DNA of 64,000 nucleotides from UMGS692 sp963653425 (GTDB taxonomy: Bacteria; Bacillota; Clostridia; Christensenellales; CAG-314), in the NCBI GenBank assembly GCA_963653425.1, contig CAVJWC010000001.1, forward strand, positions 248,001 to 312,000, read 5' to 3'. Below the pieces are notes generated by a model. That model did not search any database. It had not been told where the DNA came from and saw nothing but the letters and a program-made list of their open reading frames with translations. Positions 21,801-28,421 of the stretch are shown here, piece by piece (the stretch's first letter is position 1; each line of letters begins with the position of its first letter). The position numbers were made by a program, and so were the translations under genes.

Positions 21801-22151
21801 CTCCTGAGCGCTTCTGTACTCGGCAACGAGTTCTTCTCCTTCGGGAGTTACAATGAAGTCTCCTACCGAAAGACCGTCGGGCATATCGGCAGTGATACCG
21901 TCACCCAATCTTACGGTAACGTAAACTTCGTCTTCAGGCTGTAAAACCTGAGTTATTTCGTCTTCTGAAAAAGCTTCGCCTTCCTGTTTAAGGAAGTCAA
22001 CGGTTTTCAGATAGCCGTTAGTGAACTTTGCTACAGTAACGCCGTTGGTTTTATCGTTAACGACGGGACTGTCCATAACCACGCTGCACGATATAAGCAG
22101 CATAGCCGTGAGAATAAGCATTATGACAGACATAATTCTCTTCCGTTGCAT
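15867..22151 (-). CDS. Lipoprotein subtilase (S8) fused to BspA-type LRR repeats (2094 aa)
   Basis: Predicted surface protease. A type II signal peptide ends in the lipobox L-L-I-S-C (Cys22). Residues ~75-175 resemble an I9-type propeptide. The S8 catalytic domain has Asp208 (VIAVIDTGVDYTHPAF), His287 (GHNHGTHVAG), oxyanion Asn382 (CATGNSN) and Ser617 (MSGTSMATPNVAG). A PA-type insertion lies at ~465-560 (KGKIAVIQRGDISFAEKI). Fn3-like/accessory domains follow, then from ~1200 to ~2070 a long array of LRR_5 repeats of the x-L-x-x-I-x-L-P-x-x-V-x-x-I-x-x-x-A-F type. No sortase motif. ATG at 22151 has AGGAGG. Monocistronic, with a consensus promoter. Substrate unknown; the LRRs may bind host or bacterial proteins. 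Confidence 0.93.
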   Translation of the reverse strand: MQRKRIMSVIMLILTAMLLISCSVVMDSPVVNDKTNGVTVAKFTNGYLKTVDFLKQEGEAFSEDEITQVLQPEDEVYVTVRLGDGITADMPDGLSVGDFIVTPEGEELVAEYRSAQEGIYDEIVASGISVVERKHSYTVLQNGFSIKVKYGDIASIEALPGVERVIISEQYAVPDVTTGEIQESFASTGIFNNSTGYSGTGTVIAVIDTGVDYTHPAFATAPTEEKITKEYVDKLLFSTNAAESYGSKITTAKVYYSAKVPFGYNYIDKNFTINPSASDCYSYGHNHGTHVAGIAAGNSDTIKGAAWDAQIAVMRVFGKGGAGAYDVDIYAAVEDCVILGVDVANLSLGAVCGVTKSANSYVSDILEKAERAGLLVLCATGNSNTAWYYSDTLDSFSTTDSPDNGVVSQPASYDGTFAVGSAQNLLRVYFKLDGENVMGRNGVASEGSASHSFLHILGDKESATFEYVIVPGVGSQEDFRSVDVKGKIAVIQRGDISFAEKIKNAGDNGAIGCILYDNVEESINQFGALVGEDAIPTMTITLSDGLKLANAENKVIEVNKAYYQIDYSYFSSMGALSDLSIGVDVIGIGGNVYSSISTLYAKTYYNNQIYAYMSGTSMATPNVAGVMASLRGYLKEKYPYLTGAQISAVAQQRIMSTANILTNEENNPYTPRRQGSGLADIYKAMQTEAYLTVTGSNKTKLNLGTDKNKDGVYTLYYNLVNDGENELSYTFDTLAFTESAVSAVSIGYTVKGNDAKVIAEKAYMFEDAEFSYYVNGQESDGTVTVKGGETVKIKVVIRLSEEDKAYMDETFENGIYVEGYSVLKSNDNDIDLHIPFISFYGDWYALPAFEPTIFDGEVPTYGNYSGLGLVYYEPVAGSVYYMGMKFNAGAYYYAVPNGYATPKASPDKVAIGMSDLEDGEKNGVVNVSYVTLYNKRTADTLYLDIIRTNTGEYLGRNTFTGIGKFCAALISRGNLTFSDGINVEDSMIANNEEFLITMTYDFDGKPTGQVLEMPVYVDLEAPTLEKAVWREVDGRTYLDLTVYDNHYFMCTGFMTYGTPESYAALANEVIPAYAEKGSSYSYTIDVTDYLANVVNNVFAVKLFDYARNTSVYEIALPGTEVNENEANTIVSAAEEGRDLYVIETIDNSVVYGDRNDPSYRLTTMSAVSAKSNTVVPAGETDPDAEEFVIEDGVLTAYNGKGGEVVVPDGVTTIGPNVFVGLESITKITLPEGVETVKAGSIYKLGNLTELVLPKSLKRIEGGIGASSITGLPKLTKMNLEDTSISYVYEGFSALSSIETLTFPQTEEPLNMQFSVLVNANLKKVTFNGDIDVLCTSISFNDSLTEIEFFGKVNDLGGSKSRMNAMTIICCKSLERMVFHEEVGEIGFTYERTMFGSKYRTYSLTLASLPSLKEVIFEKDVGTFGGMLFSDCAELSRVVLGGNVGKVGYSAFGKDPKLYSFELTEDNAYLVKDESGLVYDLDKTRIIAPHSWEYDGVAVIPETVTEFEPFQFGTPDYVPAGGAFVYRTEADYTYYYNVVSMSKGSTHTKNQVKGVVIPEHITQLPEYCFAGNANLAEINLDNITVYEQRALSRTGITSFTVGDNVNIGRELVFGCANLEEFNFNKNATYKSWGNFFASTGLREIALPDFMSTVDSYIFNNCEKLEKVTLLGEVKTVDSSAFNNTPALRELIGFEKVETINLKAFYQSGLVNVTMQNVQTIAGGAFAECANLESVDFGESLKLLKNSDEQFADCVSLKSFYIPAGLAQFTVGSVFVNCVGLEEITVNEENPYFSSIDGVLFDKNYTQLLLFPLVSEVSEFELPETVTYLGDNVFANAKLLKKVVMPSVTELGANTFTNSGVEEIVLGAGLKVIPEYTFSGTPLKQINLENVEEIGPSAFAGTQLEEVVLNSLTYIEDRAFLNNVTLKSVTLGNVAEFNFARSFFGCTAIENITLNNCETFVLENGFLMNAEKTLLYKYVGEESEVTVPEGIVKIESEAFVGNEAIESVVLPSTLKYIGDSAFYGCTSLKEVTFLSEKAPLLQCYFRKDVRYPYNQFVKELDSEKPLDITVYVSGDASYMTPIWRMYFAKILVPNAL

Positions 22152-22222
22152 ACATTTTTCCTCCTTTGTTTTTACAATCGCTCCCGGATAAAGGCTTCCG
22201 TGCGTATGATTGTGTATTGTAA

Positions 22223-22251
22223 ATTATAGTTAATAAATTGTCTTTTGTCAA
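22223..22251 (-). promoter_or_regulatory. Consensus sigma-A promoter of the LRR subtilase
   Basis: TTGACA (22246-22251), 17 bases, TATAAT (22223-22228) on the minus strand: a perfect match to consensus, suggesting strong expression of a very large protein. Confidence 0.85.
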
Positions 22252-22694
22252 TCGGTTGACTTAGCAGTTTAGTTGTTTTTTGATAAACTAACATTTTATA
22301 TTTTCTTTTTTGTAAACAGATTTATCGTTTCCACATTAACTGATAAAAGCTACCCGAAGTTTGGGTTTTCCCCTCCGATTACTCCGCCCTTGACCTTAGG
22401 GACAAATCGCAAAAACTCGGGCGTTTCTGTCGCTTTCTTGGGGAATTGCCTTAAAATCGGGTGTTTTTCTCAAAAATACGCTATAAAAAACGGAAAGGGC
22501 AAACGCATATCGTTCGGGCAATCTCATTGGCAAACGGCGCTTTATTCTCTCGGTATCAGTTATTCAAAATTTGATATAATTTCCGATTTTCGAGTTTGAG
22601 AGAGATTTTACTCGGCTATAAAAAGATATAAAAATACGTCCCGAATGAAAATCTTCGGGACGCAACAAAAATCAAATATATTCAAAATCAGTGT
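22252..22694. other. Intergenic region, no gene seen
   Basis: It contains the terminator of the next gene (22636-22664) and short hairpins such as CCCGAAGTTTGGG near 22355. The plus-strand 108-aa frame has no ribosome site and no family resemblance. Confidence 0.5.
22636..22664 (-). terminator. Terminator after the 22695-23294 gene
   Basis: Nine-base perfect stem CGTCCCGAA / TTCGGGACG with an eight-base loop, followed by T-rich sequence on the minus strand. Confidence 0.9.
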
Positions 22695-23294
22695 CTATTC
22701 GGGAAAAACGGGTTGCGAGAAAAAGAGATCGCACACTCTGTCGCCGAAATCGTTGCATTCGGGAATGACTGCGTAGCCGTAGGACGGAATGAGTATCTCC
22801 GCTTCCATAACGATTTTGATAACCAGAAGAACGCAACAGTCTATAACGAAATTATATCCGCTTTCACTACTCCCCGCGTAAGAACCTATCGTGCTTTGCG
22901 CCGAAACGACGGCTTCGACGGTATAGGGCATAATGGAACTCTGCGGAAGACTTAAAGCTATATCGAAAGGAATGGTGAGACTCGAAACGCCCGAACCCGA
23001 AGTTCCGCCAGCGTCTTTATAAGTTACCGAAAGCGGAACGACCGCACTGCCTTTGTATCTCGCCGTGTTTCCGCATTCGAGCGGGATAACTTCCACGTTC
23101 GAAAGCGTGGCTTTGGGCGAAGAACTCTTTGCTCCGACGTAAGTCAACGGAAGAGCAGGTTCCGCAGAAGAAAGGTTCGTTACCGTTATGGACCGGTCGG
23201 TAAGCGAAAGCTGTTTACGGCAGGCGTCGAAAACTCTCTTCACCTGAACGCATATCTTTTTCGTATTGTCCGCGCAATCGGTAATAATACTCAT
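22695..23294 (-). CDS. Conserved-looking hypothetical protein (199 aa), possible spore-surface type
   Basis: Function not recognised. The N-terminus ICVQVKRVFDACRKQLSLTDRSITV has the look of a group of clostridial hypothetical proteins. The rest is beta-rich and Ser/Thr/Val-rich, with periodic strands (VVPLSVTYKDAGGTSGSGVSSLTIPFDIALSLP). A hydrophobic strand region with paired Cys (VIDCCVLLVIKIVMEAEILIPSYGYAVIPEC) is near the end. There is no signal peptide. Strong AGGAGG site, and a strong terminator follows. The profile would fit a spore coat or exosporium component, but nothing in the sequence proves it. It is transcribed alone, downstream of pyrG. Confidence 0.75.
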   Translation of the reverse strand: MSIITDCADNTKKICVQVKRVFDACRKQLSLTDRSITVTNLSSAEPALPLTYVGAKSSSPKATLSNVEVIPLECGNTARYKGSAVVPLSVTYKDAGGTSGSGVSSLTIPFDIALSLPQSSIMPYTVEAVVSAQSTIGSYAGSSESGYNFVIDCCVLLVIKIVMEAEILIPSYGYAVIPECNDFGDRVCDLFFSQPVFPE

Positions 23295-23396
23295 CTGTAT
23301 CTGCCTCCTTAAAGTATTTTTATAAATCCGATTACTTAATTATATGCGGAGGCGGAAATAAATGTACTTTCTGACGTTAATTATTCGTCCGAGTTA

Positions 23397-25013
23397 TTAT
23401 TTGTCGTTTTTGTCTTTCTTCTTTCCGTTTTCGATGGAAGCTCTTACGAATCCGAGGAAAAGCGGATGCGGACGGTTAGGTCTGCTCTTGAATTCGGGAT
23501 GGAACTGAACGCCGATATGGAAGTCGTTTGCGGGAACTTCGAAAGCTTCCGTCAAAGTGCCGTCGAGGCTCGTTCCGCTGATAACGGCGCCTTTTTCTTC
23601 AAAACCCGCGCGGTAGGAATTATTGAATTCCCAACGGTGACGGTGACGTTCGGAAATGAGTTTTTCTTTGTAACATCTATGAAGCAAAGAACCTTCCTTT
23701 ACGTCGCAGGGATATGCGCCCAATCTCATGGTACCGCCCATCTTGACGTCCTTCTGACCTTCCATAATGTCGATTACTGGATGAGCCGTTTCGGGATCGA
23801 ATTCGCTGGAGTTTGCGTCGGCGTATCCAAGTTCGTGACGGGCAAATTCTATCGCGGCAATCTGCATACCGAGGCAGATACCGAGATAAGGAACGTTGTT
23901 TTCTCTTGCGTAAGCCGCCGCGCATATCATACCTTCGATTCCGCGACTTCCGAATCCGCCGGGAACTATGATTCCGTCGGCGTTTCCGAGTTTTTCTCCG
24001 ACGTTTTCGGGAGTAAGTCCTTCGCTCTGAACCCAGTCTATGGAAACGTATACTCCGCTGTCTATACCTGCGTGCTGTAAAGCTTCCGCAACGGAAAGAT
24101 AGGCGTCGTGAAGCTTGACGTACTTGCCGACGAGAGCGATTTTAACCGAACCTTCTCTTCTCTTTGCTTTTTCAAGCATTTCGTTCCAGCCGGAAAGGTC
24201 GATTTTCCTCGGGTCGAGACCGAGTTTTTCGCAGGCGATAAGAGAGAAGTCTTCGCTTTCGAGCATTACGGGAGCTTCATAGAGAAGTCCGACGTTTCTG
24301 TTTTCGATTACGTATCTTCTGTCAACGTAACAGAACTTGGAGATCTTGTCTTTTATATAGGAAGCGATAGGACGATCGCTTCTCGTAACGATTATGTCGG
24401 GGAAGATACCGAGAGAGTTAAGCTCTTTTACGGAGTGCTGAGTGGGCTTGGATTTATGTTCTTCCGAGCTGTGCAGATAGGGAACGAGCGTAACGTGAAT
24501 AAACAGACAGTTCTGTCTTCCTACGTCGTGAGCGACCTGTTTGATGGCTTCGATAAAGGGCAGACTTTCTATATCGCCCGTCGTTCCGCCGATTTCGGTA
24601 ATGATAACGTCGGCGTCTGCGGTTTTACCTACCTGAAAGATGAAATTCTTGATTTCGTCGGTGATATGCGGGATAACCTGAACGGTTTTACCCAGATATT
24701 CGCCCTCTCTTTCCTTTCTCAGAACGTTGTCGTAGACCTTACCTGTCGTAAGATTACTGTACTTATTGAGGTTTTCGTCGATAAATCTCTCGTAGTGTCC
24801 GAGGTCGAGGTCGGTTTCCGTTCCGTCGTCGGTAACGAAAACTTCTCCGTGTTCGTAGGGACTCATCGTACCCGGATCCACGTTTATATAGGGATCAAGT
24901 TTCTGGGATATAATCTTATAACCTCTTGCCTTCAACAATCTTCCGAGCGACGCCGCAGTAATACCTTTTCCCAAGCCGGAAACAACTCCGCCCGTAACAA
25001 ATACATACTTCAT
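23397..25013 (-). CDS. pyrG: CTP synthase
   Basis: Makes CTP from UTP, ATP and glutamine. The N-terminal synthetase domain starts MKYVFVTGGVVSGLGKGITAASLGRLLKARG (P-loop-like) and includes DPYINVDPGTMSPYEHGEVFVTDDGTETDLDLGHYERF. The C-terminal glutamine amidotransferase carries PYLGICLGMQ (nucleophile Cys) and FHPEF near the end. At 538 aa it has full length. It lies downstream of the MBL-aroQ-aroK unit but has its own promoter. The transcription start does not look like the GGG-start that drives reiterative pyrG control in Bacillus, so any regulation differs. Confidence 0.98.
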   Translation of the reverse strand: MKYVFVTGGVVSGLGKGITAASLGRLLKARGYKIISQKLDPYINVDPGTMSPYEHGEVFVTDDGTETDLDLGHYERFIDENLNKYSNLTTGKVYDNVLRKEREGEYLGKTVQVIPHITDEIKNFIFQVGKTADADVIITEIGGTTGDIESLPFIEAIKQVAHDVGRQNCLFIHVTLVPYLHSSEEHKSKPTQHSVKELNSLGIFPDIIVTRSDRPIASYIKDKISKFCYVDRRYVIENRNVGLLYEAPVMLESEDFSLIACEKLGLDPRKIDLSGWNEMLEKAKRREGSVKIALVGKYVKLHDAYLSVAEALQHAGIDSGVYVSIDWVQSEGLTPENVGEKLGNADGIIVPGGFGSRGIEGMICAAAYARENNVPYLGICLGMQIAAIEFARHELGYADANSSEFDPETAHPVIDIMEGQKDVKMGGTMRLGAYPCDVKEGSLLHRCYKEKLISERHRHRWEFNNSYRAGFEEKGAVISGTSLDGTLTEAFEVPANDFHIGVQFHPEFKSRPNRPHPLFLGFVRASIENGKKKDKNDK

Positions 25014-25068
25014 TTAATAACTCTCTCCTATCCGAAATTGCACAAAATAAAAACAGAGACGCAAAACC

Positions 25069-25092
25069 AAGCCCCGAAAGGGGTTTTTTTTT
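25069..25092. terminator. Hairpin in the pyrG leader / after aroK
   Basis: A short CCCC-GAAA-GGGG stem is flanked by A and T runs (nine Ts on the plus strand). It sits between the pyrG promoter and the pyrG start, so on the minus strand it could act as a weak attenuator; the T-run is stronger on the plus strand. Confidence 0.35.
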
Positions 25093-25154
25093 ACATCTCC
25101 GCACTGTATCACGGGTTTAACGAAGCAATGAAAGAGCTTCGAAACACGGTTGTT

Positions 25155-25183
25155 ATTTTACAATAATCAGCCCGATTTGTCAA
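25155..25183 (-). promoter_or_regulatory. Sigma-A-type promoter of pyrG
   Basis: TTGACA (25178-25183), 17 bases, TAAAAT (25155-25160) on the minus strand, giving a leader of about 135 nt. Confidence 0.7.
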
Positions 25184-25227
25184 GTCTTTTAACGTAATAA
25201 GTTCAAAAGACTTTTTGCCTCGCGCTT

Positions 25228-25752
25228 TCATTCCTCGCTAAGCAGTTTTCTTATATACTCCGCCGTCTCTTCGACGGTAAGAGCGTCGGTATCGACTTCG
25301 AAGTCGGCTACTTCTTCGTAAAACTTACGTCTTTCGTTCATAACCGAAGAAATCTTCTTTACCGAAAGAGGCTCGAGAAGCGGACGCTTAACTTCGTCGC
25401 CCTTCAGTCTGTCGTAAAGGGTAAGCGGTTTTGCTTTAAGCCACACGCAAACGGCGTTGTTTTTGATAATACGTCGGTTTTCTTCCGAAAGAACGGCTCC
25501 TCCGCCCACAGCGGCAAGAATGTTTTCTATATCTTCACCGTCAAGGCGTTCCACGACCTTGCTTTCCTGACGGCGGAAGTAATCTTCACCGCAGGCTGCT
25601 ATGAATTCCGAAACCGGCATGGAATATTCGTATTCGAGTATGGCGTCGGTGTCCATAAACATCATTCCGAGTTGCCGAGAAAGAACCCTTCCTACTGACG
25701 TTTTGGACGCTCCGGGCATTCCCGTGAGAACTATGTTTTTCTTTCCTTTCAT
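25228..25752 (-). CDS. aroK: Shikimate kinase
   Basis: Phosphorylates shikimate at the 3-hydroxyl. The protein has the family shape and length (174 aa): P-loop region NIVLTGMPGASKTSVGRVL near residue 6, FMDTDAILEYE (D-x-D metal/shikimate site), EDYFRRQESKVV (FRxxE), AAVGGGAVL, and the lid-proximal R-P-L-L sequence KRPLLEP. The P-loop reads G-M-P-G-A-S-K-T, with Ser in the position of the usually invariant second glycine of GxxxxGK[ST]. It starts 18 bases after aroQ and belongs to the MBL-aroQ-aroK operon. Confidence 0.93.
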   Translation of the reverse strand: MKGKKNIVLTGMPGASKTSVGRVLSRQLGMMFMDTDAILEYEYSMPVSEFIAACGEDYFRRQESKVVERLDGEDIENILAAVGGGAVLSEENRRIIKNNAVCVWLKAKPLTLYDRLKGDEVKRPLLEPLSVKKISSVMNERRKFYEEVADFEVDTDALTVEETAEYIRKLLSEE

Positions 25753-25769
25753 CGTTTATCTCCGTCGTT

Positions 25770-26204
25770 TTATCGTTTGCCAGAAAGTCTTTCGCGGACG
25801 AAATCCACGGCTTCGAAATAACTCTTTTCTTTCTTTCCGCAGAAAAAGCCGTCGACTACGCCCGAGAATACTCTCACGGCGCGGAAATCTTCGCGTTCGA
25901 GAATGTTACTGAGGTGAACTTCGGCTTTCACTCCGTCAAAAACTTCCAGCGCGTCTCTTATGGCGTAGCTGTAATGCGAGTAAGCCCCCGCGTTGATAAT
26001 AACGGCGTCCGCGTCCGAGCTTTCTATCTTATCTATAATATCGCCTTCGTGGTTGCTGTGGAAAAACTCCGCGTCAAGCCCTCTTTCGCCTGCATAAGCC
26101 AAGACTTCCTTATTAAGAGAATCCAGACTCATCGTTCCGTAATGCGTGGGATTGCGCCTGCCGAGGCTTCCGAGATTAGGACCGTTTATTACGAGAATTT
26201 TCAT
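25770..26204 (-). CDS. aroQ: 3-dehydroquinate dehydratase, type II
   Basis: Converts 3-dehydroquinate to 3-dehydroshikimate. The type II motifs are MKILVINGPNLGSLGRRNPTHYG (catalytic Arg/Tyr lid), FFHSNHEGDIIDKI, AVIINAGAYSHYSYAIRDAL (catalytic His region) and EVHLSNILEREDFR. Residue 75 in the usual NPGAYTH block is Ala (NAGAYSH). 144 aa, normal length. Its ATG overlaps the stop of the upstream MBL gene by 4 bases, so the two are translationally coupled. Confidence 0.95.
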   Translation of the reverse strand: MKILVINGPNLGSLGRRNPTHYGTMSLDSLNKEVLAYAGERGLDAEFFHSNHEGDIIDKIESSDADAVIINAGAYSHYSYAIRDALEVFDGVKAEVHLSNILEREDFRAVRVFSGVVDGFFCGKKEKSYFEAVDFVRERLSGKR

Positions 26205-27412
26205 ATTCTTACACCTAAAGGCAATCTTATCGAAGCCGTGAAACCGAAAGGATCGACGATTTTATAAGACTGAGCCTTGATTTTTTCGCACTTGAAAGAG
26301 AAGCCGTCTTTATCGGCTGAAAGAGATATGTTTCCGCAGTCTATAGTACAGTAGACTTCCGCGCCGATAGCCGAAAATCTGTCCAGCGTTTCTTTTTCCG
26401 GGTGATTGTAGCTGTTCTTATAGCCTGCGCTGATAACTACGTATTCCGGCTTTATTACGTCGAGGAAAAACTGATTGGAAGACTCTTTGGAACCGTGGTG
26501 ACCTGCTTTAAGCACGTCTACGTCCACGTCGAGATTCATAGCCTGATAGTTTTCCACGAAAATCTCCTCTCCCTTTTTGGCGGCGTCGCCCGTAAGCATA
26601 ACCTTGACCGAGGAATATTCCAGAAGAATTATGGGAGAAACGTTGTTCTTGTCCTTGGCGTTTTTAAGGCTCGAATACTGCGAAGGATTGGGAGTCACGA
26701 AAGTCATTCTGTACCCCTCTCCGCTTATAACCGTGCCTTTTTCGGAATAACGGATCTCCGAACCTTCGGCAACCACCGATTCCACGAAAGTTTCGTAAAC
26801 GCCCGTAGTTATGCTCTGAACCTGAACGTCCTTAAAAGAATCGGGAATATCGACCGTTCCCGTAGCTATCGGATCGCCGACGTATTTGGACTTAACGTAG
26901 GGCATATACACCGTATGTACGAGAACTTTATCGCTTTTTACGACCGCGCCCAGACTTCCGCAATGGTCGGAGTCGGTGTGAGTCAAAAGAAGGTAATCGA
27001 GGTCGGTGATGTTTTTACTTGCAAGAACGTCGAGAATCGCGTCGGAGACTTTGAAACGCGTTTCGCTGTCGTCGACTTTGAAACTTCCCTGATCGCCCCC
27101 GTCTATAAGCATGGTCTTTCCGTCGGGAAGCTCCAGAAGAACGGAATCTCCCTGACCTACGTTTATAACGGTCATAACGAATTTGCCGTCCGAAGCGACT
27201 ACGGGATCGTTTCCTCCGCCTTCGGGATCTTTATCCTCGGGCGTTTTGTCCGCACTGTACTTAAAGCCTATTCCGAGGTCGAAAGAAAAAGGCGGAACGC
27301 TGAAATAATACAGCGTTACTATAAGTACCAGCGCGATAACGACTATTATCTCGGGAAGAGCTTTAACGCTCGGTTTTTTCTTTTTCCCTGAAGAAGTTTT
27401 TTTATCTGCCAT
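26201..27412 (-). CDS. Membrane-anchored MBL-fold protein, ComEC C-terminal-domain-like
   Basis: Single-span N-terminal anchor (residues ~20-41, EIIVVIALVLIVTLYYF) after a Lys/Ser-rich cytosolic tail. A Pro/Asp/Gly linker and an extracellular metallo-beta-lactamase domain follow. Metal motifs are LLLTHTDSDHCGSL (HxDxDH) near residue 146, VKVMLTGDA (Asp) and LKAGHHGSKESSN (His), as in the soluble domain of ComEC/Rec2. The competence membrane channel of ComEC is absent, so this is a stand-alone hydrolase; nuclease, phosphodiesterase or other activity cannot be told. It is the first gene of an operon with aroQ and aroK, although no biochemical link is evident. Confidence 0.85.
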   Translation of the reverse strand: MADKKTSSGKKKKPSVKALPEIIVVIALVLIVTLYYFSVPPFSFDLGIGFKYSADKTPEDKDPEGGGNDPVVASDGKFVMTVINVGQGDSVLLELPDGKTMLIDGGDQGSFKVDDSETRFKVSDAILDVLASKNITDLDYLLLTHTDSDHCGSLGAVVKSDKVLVHTVYMPYVKSKYVGDPIATGTVDIPDSFKDVQVQSITTGVYETFVESVVAEGSEIRYSEKGTVISGEGYRMTFVTPNPSQYSSLKNAKDKNNVSPIILLEYSSVKVMLTGDAAKKGEEIFVENYQAMNLDVDVDVLKAGHHGSKESSNQFFLDVIKPEYVVISAGYKNSYNHPEKETLDRFSAIGAEVYCTIDCGNISLSADKDGFSFKCEKIKAQSYKIVDPFGFTASIRLPLGVRI

Positions 27413-27430
27413 AATTGCCCTTATAAAATA

Positions 27431-27470
27431 ATCGGTAAAGCCGACCCGTACTCAATCGGTTTTACCGATT
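27431..27470 (-). terminator. Inverted repeat between mrp and the MBL gene
   Basis: Nine-base arms ATCGGTAAA / TTTACCGAT, with an alternative shorter AATCGG/CCGATT hairpin inside the same stretch. It is likely a terminator or alternative-fold element downstream of mrp; the T-run is weak. Confidence 0.5.
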
Positions 27471-27477
27471 CCAAAAA

Positions 27478-28305
27478 TCAAAGCGCGATGATTTCGTTAA
27501 GCGCGCACTCTACGCATTCCGCGTCGACCTTTTCTATTTCGCCTCTGTCGCAAGCTTTTGCGGCTTCGGGATCCACGGGAATTCTCGCAAGCAAACGCAG
27601 TCCGAATTCGTCGGTAATTCTTCTTATGTTGCTCTTACCGAAGAGTTCTATTTCGTTTCCGCAACAGGAACACTTTATATAACTCATGTTTTCGATGACG
27701 CCCACTATGGGAACGTTCATCATACGAGCCATTTTAACGGCTTTTTCAACTATCATTGAAACAAGTTCCTGCGGAGAAGTTACTATTATGATTCCGTCTA
27801 CGGGCAGAGACTGGAACACCGTAAGCGGAACGTCGCCCGTTCCCGGAGGCATATCCACGAACATATAGTCTACGTCGCCCCACTCTACTTCCGTCCAGAA
27901 TCTCGTTACCATATCGGCAATCATCGGACCTCTCCAGAGTACGGGATCGTTTTCGCTGGCAAGAAGCATATTTGCCGATACGACTTTCACTCCGCCTTTG
28001 CTCTCGCCCGGGATTATAGCCGTGCCTTCCGCGTTGGCGGCGGCGTGTTCGGTTATGCCGAACATTCTCGGTACGGACGGACCCGTTACGTCGCCGTCGA
28101 GAACGGCAACCTTTTTGCCTTGTTTGTTCATTCCCGAAGCAAGAAGCCCCGTCACGAAAGATTTACCGACTCCGCCTTTACCGCTGACTACGGCGATGAG
28201 TTTCCCTACCCGGGAGCCGTCCATAAGCTTTTCTTTTACGATTTCGTTGCGGGAACTGCAGTTTTCCGAGCAGCCTTCGCAATTGTGATTACATTCGTTT
28301 CCCAT
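27478..28305 (-). CDS. mrp: Mrp/NBP35-family Fe-S carrier ATPase
   Basis: P-loop ATPase that delivers iron-sulfur clusters. The N-terminal extension has a Cys-rich motif (CNHNCEGCSENC), then the deviant Walker A VVSGKGGVGKS (about residues 39-49), DGDVTGPSVPRMFG, MPPGTGDVPLTVFQ and a C-terminal CSCCGNE cluster-binding motif. At 275 aa it is normal for clostridial Mrp. A GGAAG site precedes the ATG. It stands between mcsB and the MBL gene and is probably transcribed separately (TATAAT-like -10 near 28363). The name ApbC is also used. Confidence 0.95.
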   Translation of the reverse strand: MGNECNHNCEGCSENCSSRNEIVKEKLMDGSRVGKLIAVVSGKGGVGKSFVTGLLASGMNKQGKKVAVLDGDVTGPSVPRMFGITEHAAANAEGTAIIPGESKGGVKVVSANMLLASENDPVLWRGPMIADMVTRFWTEVEWGDVDYMFVDMPPGTGDVPLTVFQSLPVDGIIIVTSPQELVSMIVEKAVKMARMMNVPIVGVIENMSYIKCSCCGNEIELFGKSNIRRITDEFGLRLLARIPVDPEAAKACDRGEIEKVDAECVECALNEIIAL

Positions 28306-28421
28306 TTTCGTTACTTCCTGTTTTTTGAAGAACCGTAAGATTCTTCGGATATTTTATTATATTATAGCCTTAGTATTGCGTTTATCGACGCAAAACTTTC
28401 GGCTCAAAGTTAAATCGTTAT

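Noticed and set aside
19014..21944. 976-aa open frame on the plus strand
   Set aside because: Shadow of the minus-strand S8-LRR lipoprotein. The minus frame has the catalytic motifs, signal peptide, ribosome site and promoter; the plus frame has none.
25014..25183. Bacillus-type pyrG reiterative-transcription attenuator
   Set aside because: The predicted transcription start lacks the GGG start sequence required for that mechanism.
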